Source: Campylobacteraceae bacterium
GTDB lineage: Bacteria > Campylobacterota > Campylobacteria > Campylobacterales > Sulfurovaceae
Length of the DNA stretch: 6,742 bases
Reading direction: 5' to 3'
NCBI GenBank assembly: GCA_027083075.1
Contig: JALWQQ010000090.1
Location: 1 to 6,742 of the forward strand
Under the pieces are notes generated by a model. That model ran no database searches and was not told the DNA's origin. It was given only the letters and a program-made list of their open reading frames with translations. Positions 1-6,135 of the stretch are shown piece by piece. Numbering within the stretch: position 1 is the first letter of the stretch; each line of letters opens with the position of its first letter. The position numbers and the translations under genes were made by a program.

Positions 1-1591
1 TAACTACCTCGAGATCAAAGAAACGTTACTAAAAGAGGGCTATACCTTCTCTTCCGATACCGATACGGAGGTGATACTCGCCGCCTATGACAAATGGGGC
101 GAAAGATGCGTGGAGCACTTTAACGGCATGTGGGCATTTGCTATCTACGACAAAGCAAAAGAGATACTCTTTTGTAGTAGAGATCGATTCGGTATCAAGC
201 CCTTTTACTATACCCAAGTAGGCGATAGGTTTGTTTTCGGATCGGAGATTAAGCAGCTACTACCGTTTCAAGAATCGATCGTATGTAACAGATCAATAGC
301 CGTCGACTATATCGTTACCGGTATTCAAGAGCATAACAACGAAACATTTTTTGAAAACATATATAAGCTCGAAGCTGCCCACAATCTTATTTATGACCTA
401 AACTCTCATACTTATCGTCATTATAACTACTACACCATCTCGTTCGATCACCCCGTCACTTGCTTGCAAACGGCCATCGAAGAGTACAAAGAGGAGTTTC
501 GGCGTGCCATATCCTACAGGTTGAGATCCGACGTTAAAGTCGGTACTTGTTTGAGCGGAGGATTGGATAGCTCAAGCGTTGCCGCCGTCGCATCCAAACT
601 CTATACGAAAAACAGTGGCAAAAGCTTTACCGCCATCCATGCCAAATCGACAGAAAAAGAGACGGACGAAAGCAGCTATGCGGCAATGGTGGCACAATAT
701 TGCGGTTTGGATCTTCATATGATAGAGCCGTCCGCCGAAGCGTTTCGGACACATATAGATGAAGTGGTTTACACACAAGAAGAGCCCTTTGGGAGTCCCT
801 CTATCTTTATGCAGTATTTCGTGATGAAAAAAGCAAGAGAAGAGGGTTGCGTGGTCATGCTTGACGGACAAGGCGGAGACGAAACCCTGCTTGGATATGA
901 AAAATATTACCCCTCCGCTTATGTCGACATCTTTCGTCGTTTCGGCTTCTTTAGAGCACTTCAAGAGATACGAAACTCACATAAAAACAATACCAAAATG
1001 ACTCTTCTATGGATCGCCAAATATACGATAGGCTCTCTTTTTGCAACACTACGAAAGCTCGAGTACAAACGTCGCACCCGCTTTATGAGACCCTATCGAA
1101 ATCGCTTCGGTTTTTTAGACGATCTTGCCTCCGCTTATCTCCGTATCAATGCGTTGCAAAACTACGAGATCAAATACACGAACCTACCGATACTGCTTCG
1201 CTACGAAGACAAAAACTCTATGAGGCACTCGGTGGAAACACGACTTCCTTTTTTAGACTACCGCACTCTGGAGAAAGCGCTCAATATCGATATTCTTCAC
1301 AAGATCAAAGAGGGATGGACAAAGTATATATTGCGCAGAGTTATCGAAAATCTGCTGCCCGAAGAGGTGGTTTGGAGAAAAAACAAATTGGGTTTCAATG
1401 CTCCTGAGCGTAGCTGGATCGGTCGATTTCAAACGGAAATTAGAGAGGAGATCGTACATTCGAAAATTTTAGAAGAGCTAACTTACAAAGGTTTGCTTCT
1501 TAAACAGCTCGACAGTATGGAAGATAGATTAAAATGGAGACTCTATAACATTGCCGTTTGGGAAAGAGTATATCATGTCAAACTCGGTTAA
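1..1591 (+). CDS. asnB: AsnB-type glutamine-dependent amidotransferase, 5' end cut by window edge
   Basis: This is a glutamine-hydrolysing asparagine synthase family protein. The frame is open from the left edge (first full codon at base 2, base 1 ends the previous codon), so the true start is outside. About 529 residues are visible; by family alignment from memory roughly 75-85 are missing, including the catalytic Cys2 and the RHRGPD segment. The fragment begins in the NGEIYNY region. The rest of the glutaminase domain follows, with DRFGIKP at 182-202. The synthetase domain has the PP-loop SGGLDSSS at 554-577, GQGGDE at 866-883, and RLPFLDYR at 1241-1264, all standard for ATP binding and beta-aspartyl-AMP-type chemistry. 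Within a glycan cluster such proteins often amidate sugar carboxylates (for example WbpS in Pseudomonas O-antigen clusters), so the substrate need not be aspartate. It overlaps the next gene by 17 nt. Family assignment is firm; substrate is inference. Confidence 0.93.
   Translation, partial: NYLEIKETLLKEGYTFSSDTDTEVILAAYDKWGERCVEHFNGMWAFAIYDKAKEILFCSRDRFGIKPFYYTQVGDRFVFGSEIKQLLPFQESIVCNRSIAVDYIVTGIQEHNNETFFENIYKLEAAHNLIYDLNSHTYRHYNYYTISFDHPVTCLQTAIEEYKEEFRRAISYRLRSDVKVGTCLSGGLDSSSVAAVASKLYTKNSGKSFTAIHAKSTEKETDESSYAAMVAQYCGLDLHMIEPSAEAFRTHIDEVVYTQEEPFGSPSIFMQYFVMKKAREEGCVVMLDGQGGDETLLGYEKYYPSAYVDIFRRFGFFRALQEIRNSHKNNTKMTLLWIAKYTIGSLFATLRKLEYKRRTRFMRPYRNRFGFLDDLASAYLRINALQNYEIKYTNLPILLRYEDKNSMRHSVETRLPFLDYRTLEKALNIDILHKIKEGWTKYILRRVIENLLPEEVVWRKNKLGFNAPERSWIGRFQTEIREEIVHSKILEELTYKGLLLKQLDSMEDRLKWRLYNIAVWERVYHVKLG
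1561..1568 (+). promoter_or_regulatory. Ribosome binding site deciding the ATG at 1575
   Basis: GGAAAGAG lies 6 nt before the ATG at 1575, inside the end of asnB. An in-frame TTG at 1551 would add eight residues, but this purine-rich site would then lie inside the gene, and homologues of this family begin just before the HVTSVH motif. The ATG at 1575 is therefore preferred. Confidence 0.6.
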
Positions 1592-2732
1592 AATCGCCCA
1601 TGTTACCTCGGTGCACGCACGGGACGATGTGCGCATCTTTGTTAAAATGTGCACATCCTTGGCAAAAGAAAAACGCTACGATGTTACTCTTGTGGTCGCG
1701 GACGGCAAAGGCAACGATGAAAAAAACGGTGTGCGAATCGTTGATGCAGGAAGAAGTGAGGGGGGGCGCATCAAGCGCATGAGCCGCACCCTATACCGCG
1801 TTTACAAAACCGCTGTCTCGCTCGAGTGCGACATCTACCACCTTCACGACCCCGAACTATTGGTGATCGCACTACTACTTAAACGTCGCGGCAAAAAGGT
1901 TATTTTCGATTCGCATGAAGACGTTTCGCAAGACATTCTCTCCAAAACTTGGATACCTGTAGCAGTAAGAGGCGCCATCTCACTTCTCTATGCACGCTTC
2001 GAATCCTTCGTCTGCAAGCGCCTTGACTATGTCGTAGCGGCTACACCCTACATACGCGATAAATTTTTGTGCATTAACCCCGACAGTGTCGACATCAACA
2101 ACTACCCGATCATCGGCGAACTCGAGAGGACAAACGATTGGAGCAGCAAAAAAGATGAAGTATGCTACGTCGGCGGCATCAACAAAATAAGGGGTATTAA
2201 GGAGATAGTCGAGGCGATGGCGCTTGTTAAAAATATTCGGCTTAATTTGGTTGGAAATTTTATGGAAACAATAGTTAAAGATGAAGTAAAGAGCCTTAAA
2301 GGTTGGGAAAAAGTTAATGAATACGGCTTTTTAGGTAGAGAAAAAGTTGCCAAAATTTTACATCGATCTAAAGCGGGACTTGTTACACTGCACCCCATCC
2401 CAACCTATCGTCAAGCACTTCCGGTAAAGATGTTCGAGTATATGAGTACCGGGCTACCGGTTATCGCTTCCGATTTTCCTTTGTGGAGGGAGATCATCGA
2501 AGGAAACGAGAGCGGCATCTGTGTCAATCCGCTTGACCCGAAAGAGATAGCCGAAGCCATAGAGTTTCTGATCAAAAATCCGAAAGAGGCAAAACGTATG
2601 GGAGAAAACGGGAAGCGTGCTGTTTTAAGCAGATACAATTGGGCTATAGAAGAGAAAAAACTTTACACCATATATTGGCAACTTAGCGGCACCGACAAAA
2701 TCAACCTTAAACACCAAAATAAGTCGGTATAA
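1575..2732 (+). CDS. GT4 family glycosyltransferase (GT-B fold)
   Basis: The 385-residue product resembles retaining GT4 glycosyltransferases of polysaccharide clusters, which transfer a sugar from a nucleotide donor to a lipid-linked acceptor at the inner face of the cytoplasmic membrane. The N-terminal acceptor domain carries HVTSVHARDD near residues 9-18, HLHDPELL near residue 90 and DSHED at 112-116, a pattern typical of this subfamily. The C-terminal donor domain carries KMFEYMSTGLPVIASD with Glu288 as the second acid of the EX7E motif; the first position is Gln280, so the motif is incomplete. No signal peptide or clear membrane span is seen. The gene starts inside asnB (17 nt overlap), implying co-translation. 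Two oddities are a run of seven G at 1760-1766 and an AT-rich patch around 2221-2340. Donor, acceptor and linkage cannot be read from sequence. Confidence 0.9.
   Translation: MSNSVKIAHVTSVHARDDVRIFVKMCTSLAKEKRYDVTLVVADGKGNDEKNGVRIVDAGRSEGGRIKRMSRTLYRVYKTAVSLECDIYHLHDPELLVIALLLKRRGKKVIFDSHEDVSQDILSKTWIPVAVRGAISLLYARFESFVCKRLDYVVAATPYIRDKFLCINPDSVDINNYPIIGELERTNDWSSKKDEVCYVGGINKIRGIKEIVEAMALVKNIRLNLVGNFMETIVKDEVKSLKGWEKVNEYGFLGREKVAKILHRSKAGLVTLHPIPTYRQALPVKMFEYMSTGLPVIASDFPLWREIIEGNESGICVNPLDPKEIAEAIEFLIKNPKEAKRMGENGKRAVLSRYNWAIEEKKLYTIYWQLSGTDKINLKHQNKSV
1760..1766 (+). repeat. G7 homopolymer tract inside the first glycosyltransferase
   Basis: Seven consecutive G span Glu62-Gly63-Gly64 codons. 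In the sequenced length the gene is in frame. Losing one G brings a TGA into frame at 1780-1782; gaining one brings a TAA into frame at 1880-1882. Either change would truncate the enzyme after about 70-100 residues. Poly-G tracts in surface-glycan genes are known contingency loci in Campylobacter and Helicobacter, though those are usually eight G or longer. Confidence 0.5.
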
Positions 2733-2733
2733 T
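2728..2733 (+). promoter_or_regulatory. Candidate -10 box overlapping the stop codon of the first glycosyltransferase
   Basis: A perfect TATAAT sits in the context GGTATAATT at the 3' end of the gene, with its TAA stop inside the hexamer. Transcription would begin near 2740 and leave a leader of about 60 nt before the next gene. No good -35 box is present (TTAAAC with a 15 bp spacer is the nearest), but Campylobacterota sigma70 promoters commonly depend on the -10 box. The match could be chance. Confidence 0.35.
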
Positions 2734-2779
2734 TGGATCGTTCCATGTGTCCCACTTGGTTTTTATTGCTTGTGCTATT

Positions 2780-2785
2780 TATAAT
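2780..2785 (+). promoter_or_regulatory. Second candidate -10 box in the only intergenic gap
   Basis: A second perfect TATAAT lies in a T-rich stretch, with TTGGTT at 2756-2761 and an 18 bp spacer as a weak -35 candidate. Predicted initiation near 2792 would leave a very short leader that barely retains the GGAG at 2793-2796. AT-rich sequence makes a chance match plausible. Confidence 0.3.
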
Positions 2786-2792
2786 TTTCAGT

Positions 2793-2796
2793 GGAG
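2793..2796 (+). promoter_or_regulatory. Ribosome binding site supporting a TTG start at 2803
   Basis: GGAG is followed by a 6 nt spacer and the TTG at 2803. The longer reading from the GTG at 2791 would have only T-rich sequence upstream and would absorb this site. The protein from 2803 begins MHIWILNHH, as expected for WbuB-like enzymes, so TTG is the better start. Confidence 0.6.
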
Positions 2797-2802
2797 TCAT
2801 CG

Positions 2803-4026
2803 TTGCATATTTGGATATTAAACCACCATGCACTAACACCCGAAATGGGCGGCGGTACCAGACATTATGATTTCGCGAAAGAGCTTATTGCCCGTGGTCA
2901 TACCGTTACCATCGTCGCATCAAGTTTCCATTATGCACGCTACAAAGAGATGAAAAGTTACAATGGTACACCCTACCTAAAAGAGACGATCGACGGGATC
3001 GATTTTATTTGGTTTCATACCCCACCCTACTATGGAAATAGTATTGACAGGCTGCGCAATATGCTTAGCTACACCTTTAAAGCGCTCAGACTACTCCCTA
3101 AACTCCTTGACACGACCCCGGATATTATTATTGGCTCCTCGGTGCATCTTTTTGCCGTATATGCCGCCTACAGACTCTCAAAAAGATACAAAACGCCGTT
3201 CATTATGGAAGTGCGTGATATCTGGCCGCAAACACTTATCGATATAGGTATGCCAAAATGGCACCCTCTTGTTATAGCAATGTCCCTATTAGAAAGATTC
3301 CTCTATAAAAAAGCCGATAAAATTATTACCAGCATGCCATATGCTAATAGACATATCGAACGGTTTACACATGCCGAAAAGAAAGTAGTCTGGATATCCA
3401 ACGGTGTCGACCTCAAACATATCGATTATACTGAAAAAGAGCCGGGAAAAACGCTCACAATTTGCTATACCGGAGCCATAGGAGTTGCGAACAATCTTTA
3501 CCCGTTAATTGAAGTTGCGGAACATCTTCGGTCAAAAAAAGAGATATTTTTTCGCATCGTCGGGGAGGGTGCGCAAAAAGCAAGGTTGCAGCAACTCGTT
3601 TTGCAAAAGAGATTGCAAAACGTTTCGATCGAAGATGCGGTTCCAAAGCAAGATGTATATAAGATATTGCAATCCAGCGACGTGCTATTTTTATGTCTAC
3701 AAGACTCTCCGCTATATAAGTACGGCATCAGTTTAAACAAGCTTTATGACTATATGGCTTCGGGAAGGGTCGTTTTATTTTGCGGAAATGCAAAAAATAA
3801 TCCGGTCAAGGATGCTAATGCTGGTTTTACCGTCGCGCCGAACGATATCGAAGCACTCAAAGAGTCAATTTTAAGAATTTATCGTATGCCCCAAAAAGAA
3901 AGAAATGAAATGGGCAAGCGAGGCAGAGAGCACGTCGAAAAATACTACACCATAGAACACTTGGCGGACCGCTTAGAAAAGGTGCTATTCGATGCACTAA
4001 GAGATAAAAAGGAGAAAGATGCTTAA
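2803..4026 (+). CDS. WbuB-like GT4 family glycosyltransferase
   Basis: The 407-residue protein looks like a GT4 enzyme of the WbuB type, known for adding N-acetylated deoxyhexosamines or related sugars in O-antigen assembly. The N-terminus MHIWILNHH is followed by [13 protein letters not shown] near residues 18-30, the usual acceptor-side motif. The segment [10 protein letters not shown], near residues 136-145, is characteristic of the subfamily. The donor-binding region has [11 protein letters not shown], where Asp316 takes the place of the second Glu of EX7E, as is common in this subfamily. The start is set at TTG 2803; GTG at 2791 would add four residues. The stop overlaps pglC by 8 nt. 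In C. jejuni the pglA and pglB genes sit just upstream of pglC; this enzyme is not an obvious PglA orthologue, so the second sugar is probably different. Sugar specificity is unknown. Confidence 0.9.
   Translation: MHIWILNHHALTPEMGGGTRHYDFAKELIARGHTVTIVASSFHYARYKEMKSYNGTPYLKETIDGIDFIWFHTPPYYGNSIDRLRNMLSYTFKALRLLPKLLDTTPDIIIGSSVHLFAVYAAYRLSKRYKTPFIMEVRDIWPQTLIDIGMPKWHPLVIAMSLLERFLYKKADKIITSMPYANRHIERFTHAEKKVVWISNGVDLKHIDYTEKEPGKTLTICYTGAIGVANNLYPLIEVAEHLRSKKEIFFRIVGEGAQKARLQQLVLQKRLQNVSIEDAVPKQDVYKILQSSDVLFLCLQDSPLYKYGISLNKLYDYMASGRVVLFCGNAKNNPVKDANAGFTVAPNDIEALKESILRIYRMPQKERNEMGKRGREHVEKYYTIEHLADRLEKVLFDALRDKKEKDA
4009..4014 (+). promoter_or_regulatory. Ribosome binding site of pglC
   Basis: AAGGAG lies 4 nt before the ATG at 4019, inside the last codons of the preceding glycosyltransferase, consistent with translational coupling. 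Confidence 0.6.
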
Positions 4027-4618
4027 AACCCTCTTCGACAAATTGATTGCAAGCATCCTTGTTGTACTACTTTCTCCGGTTTATATCGTAACGGCGTTGC
4101 TTATTTTGTGGAAAATGGGTCGACCGGTACTCTTTACTCAACCGAGAGTCGGATTACATGAAAAAATCTTTAAGATCTATAAATTTCGAACGATGACAAA
4201 CGAAAGAGACGAAAAGGGAAACTTACTACCGGATGAGCAGAGACTTGTCGGCATCGGCAAATTCATACGCAGTAGTAGCCTCGATGAGCTTCCGCAACTT
4301 TTTAATGTTATCAAAGGCGATATGAGTCTTGTCGGACCCAGACCGCTTTTGGTAGAATATCTACCGCTCTACAACCAACGACAAAGAAGACGCCATGATG
4401 TTAAACCGGGGATTACGGGGTGGGCACAAGTGAATGGACGTAACGCAATTAGTTGGGAGGAGAAGTTCGAATATGACATATGGTATGTCGAGCACCAATC
4501 TTTTTGGTTGGACATAAAGATACTCTGGATGACTCTTTTGAAAGTTGTTAAGAGAAGCGGAATCAGTTCGAGCAGTTCCGTAACTATGGAAAAATTTAAA
4601 GGAACCGAAAATGAATAA
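4019..4618 (+). CDS. pglC: PglC, monotopic phosphoglycosyl transferase
   Basis: PglC transfers a sugar 1-phosphate, in Campylobacter that of N,N'-diacetylbacillosamine, from UDP to undecaprenyl phosphate on the cytoplasmic face of the membrane, the first committed step of lipid-linked glycan assembly. The 199-residue length matches the small monotopic class (C. jejuni PglC is about 200). Residues 9-31 form the hydrophobic re-entrant helix, with the Ser19-Pro20 break. KFRTM is at 55-59, the catalytic Asp89-Glu90 dyad lies in [11 protein letters not shown], and GPRPLL is at 106-111, followed by [18 protein letters not shown]. The C-terminal VTMEKFKG also resembles the Campylobacter protein. Nothing key is missing. 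It is the eighth-nucleotide-overlap partner of both neighbours. The module context (acetyltransferase, pglE, pglF) supports bacillosamine as the substrate over other sugars such as FucNAc4N or QuiNAc, but this is inferred. Confidence 0.93.
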   Translation: MLKTLFDKLIASILVVLLSPVYIVTALLILWKMGRPVLFTQPRVGLHEKIFKIYKFRTMTNERDEKGNLLPDEQRLVGIGKFIRSSSLDELPQLFNVIKGDMSLVGPRPLLVEYLPLYNQRQRRRHDVKPGITGWAQVNGRNAISWEEKFEYDIWYVEHQSFWLDIKILWMTLLKVVKRSGISSSSSVTMEKFKGTENE

Positions 4619-5018
4619 GGAAAGATTTGATGACTGGCAGTACCCCAAGATTGAAGATGGAAAGCCGACTCAATACAACTGGATTGTGCAGCACAAGGAC
4701 AATCTCCGACTCGGCTACAAAACCGATATCGGTGCTTTTAGCTACATTAATGCTAAATTTGGCGTTACGATAGAAGAAGGGGTACAGATCGGATCACACT
4801 GCTCTATCTATTCGGTCTCAACCATCGACGAAAAAGGGGGAGAGGTAGTGCTGAAAAAAAACTCTAAGCTCGGTAGCCATTCGACCGTGATGCCGGGGGT
4901 GACGATCGGCGAAAATACAATCGTCGGTGCCCATAGTTTAGTACTTACCGATATACCGGACAACGTGGTAGCATTCGGCATTCCCGCAAAAGTGATAAGG
5001 AGCATCGATGATGCATAA
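4611..5018 (+). CDS. Short hexapeptide-repeat acetyltransferase in the pglD position
   Basis: The 135-residue protein is a left-handed beta-helix acyltransferase. It has imperfect hexapeptide repeats in two blocks, about residues 33-68 (from LGYKTD through CSIYSV) and 87-127 (including [17 protein letters not shown]), and ends with the usual [15 protein letters not shown] cap. Placed between pglC and pglE, it most likely uses acetyl-CoA to N-acetylate the C4 amine made by PglE, the PglD step. Unlike C. jejuni PglD (about 195 residues) it lacks the N-terminal Rossmann-like nucleotide-sugar domain with a GASGHG motif; instead it has about 30 residues rich in Trp, Tyr and charge. His63 or His90 could be the catalytic base, but I cannot choose. 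It starts 8 nt inside pglC, with AAAGGAA 7 nt upstream. It could instead O-acetylate another sugar of the glycan. Confidence 0.88.
   Translation: MNKERFDDWQYPKIEDGKPTQYNWIVQHKDNLRLGYKTDIGAFSYINAKFGVTIEEGVQIGSHCSIYSVSTIDEKGGEVVLKKNSKLGSHSTVMPGVTIGENTIVGAHSLVLTDIPDNVVAFGIPAKVIRSIDDA
4997..5002 (+). promoter_or_regulatory. Ribosome binding site of pglE
   Basis: AAGGAG lies 5 nt before the ATG at 5008 and 8 nt before a second ATG at 5011. Both starts are usable. The second would give the same 8 nt ATG-NN-TAA overlap seen at the two preceding junctions. Confidence 0.6.
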
Positions 5019-6135
5019 AAAGATCTTCTTGAGTGCACCGCATATGAGTGGAAATGAACTCAAATACATCAAAAAAGTTTTCGAAAGCAACTATATCGCA
5101 CCCTTGGGAGAATATGTTGACAAATTCGAAGAAAGCGTAAAGGCGTATACCGGTGCACCCTATGCATTGGCAGTCTCCTCGGGTACGGCGGCACTACACC
5201 TTGCATTGCGTGTACTCGGCATCGGAAAAGGGGACGACGTATTGGCGTCAACCTTCACCTTTATAGGTTCCGTCAATGCCATACTATACCAAGGAGCCAA
5301 CCCTGTTTTTATCGATAGCGAAGAAAAATCTTGGAACCTTTCACCAAAACTTTTGGAAGCGTATTTGCAACAGTGCGACAAAAAACCCAAAGCACTCATC
5401 GTCACACACCTTTATGGTATGAGTGCCGATATCGAACAAATCGCCACCCTCTGCAAAACGCACGGTATCTACCTCATCGAGGATGCTGCAGAGTCGCTGG
5501 GCGCCACGTTTAACGGAAAACATACCGGAACATTCGGCGATTTCGGTGTCTATTCGTTTAACGGCAACAAAATTCTTACCACTTCGGGAGGCGGCATGCT
5601 CATCACCTCGGATAAAGAGCGAAGAGACAAGGCCTTCTTTTATGCCACACAAGCCAAAGAGCCCTATGTGCACTATGAACACCGAGAGTATGGATACAAC
5701 TATCGCATGAGCAATGTACTTGCCGCCATAGGAGTGGCGCAAATGGAAGTTATAGAGGAACGCGTAGCGAAAAAAAGAGAAATATTCGAGTGGTATCGAA
5801 AGTATCTATCGGATATAGACGAAATAAATTTTATGCCCGAACTGCCAAATAGCAGAGGCAATAGATGGTTGACAGCCTTGACATTCCGAGACAAAGATCC
5901 AATGAAAATTGTACATGCACTCAATAAAATAAGCGTAGAAAGTCGCCCGCTATGGAAGCCGATGCATCTACAACCGCTTTTCAAAGAAGCAAAATCGTAT
6001 GTCGACGGAACAAGTGAAAAATTGTATAATAACGGTCTATGTGTAGCCAGCAGCACAACCATGGAAGAAAGTGATGTTATTGCTATCTGCAATGTTATAA
6101 AAGAAAGTATAAACTCCAAAGGAAATAACGCGTGA
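5008..6135 (+). CDS. pglE: PglE, UDP-4-amino-4,6-dideoxy-GlcNAc aminotransferase
   Basis: This is a 375-residue DegT/DnrJ/EryC1/StrS (type I fold) PLP-dependent aminotransferase. It would convert the UDP-4-keto-6-deoxy-GlcNAc made by PglF into UDP-4-amino-4,6-dideoxy-GlcNAc, usually with glutamate as amine donor, in the cytosol. Visible landmarks are SNYIAPLGEYVDKFE near the N-terminus, SSGTAALHLALR near residues 58-69, EDAAESLGA with Asp159 (pairs with the PLP ring nitrogen), and SFNGNK with Lys188 as the Schiff-base lysine. The 29-residue spacing between them and the following TTSGGGM are as in C. jejuni PglE, which it resembles along most of its length (HYEHREYGYNYRMSNV, ESRPLWKPMH). It is slightly shorter than the Campylobacter enzyme. 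The start at 5011 is equally possible and removes one Met. It overlaps the acetyltransferase by 11 nt (8 from the second ATG) and pglF by 4 nt. Confidence 0.94.
   Translation: MMHKKIFLSAPHMSGNELKYIKKVFESNYIAPLGEYVDKFEESVKAYTGAPYALAVSSGTAALHLALRVLGIGKGDDVLASTFTFIGSVNAILYQGANPVFIDSEEKSWNLSPKLLEAYLQQCDKKPKALIVTHLYGMSADIEQIATLCKTHGIYLIEDAAESLGATFNGKHTGTFGDFGVYSFNGNKILTTSGGGMLITSDKERRDKAFFYATQAKEPYVHYEHREYGYNYRMSNVLAAIGVAQMEVIEERVAKKREIFEWYRKYLSDIDEINFMPELPNSRGNRWLTALTFRDKDPMKIVHALNKISVESRPLWKPMHLQPLFKEAKSYVDGTSEKLYNNGLCVASSTTMEESDVIAICNVIKESINSKGNNA
6118..6125 (+). promoter_or_regulatory. Ribosome binding site deciding the GTG start of pglF
   Basis: AAAGGAAA precedes the GTG at 6132, with 8 nt between the GGA and the start. 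The first in-frame ATG is far inside the membrane domain, so GTG is the likely start. Confidence 0.55.

Noticed and set aside
572..964. A 130-codon minus-strand open frame opposite asnB
   Set aside because: It covers the conserved synthetase domain of asnB, is Cys/His/Phe-rich without any family pattern, and has no gene context.
2734..2745. Small inverted repeat TGGA-TCGT-TCCA after the first glycosyltransferase as a terminator
   Set aside because: The stem is only four base pairs, with no adjoining T-run; the T-rich stretch begins about 15 nt later. It would not terminate transcription.
2791..2802. GTG at 2791 as start of the second glycosyltransferase
   Set aside because: It has no ribosome binding site upstream and would place the GGAG at 2793-2796 inside the gene; the TTG at 2803 fits both the spacing and the family N-terminus better.
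4854..4861. A8 run in the acetyltransferase gene as a phase-variation tract
   Set aside because: It is explained by Lys-Lys-Asn codons in a moderately AT-rich genome, and A7 runs also occur at 3534-3540 and 5770-5776, so it does not stand out.
5341..6119. Long open frames on the minus strand opposite pglE (133 and 139 codons)
   Set aside because: They lie fully inside a well-supported gene, have no recognisable motifs or ribosome binding sites, and look like by-products of the codon pattern of pglE.
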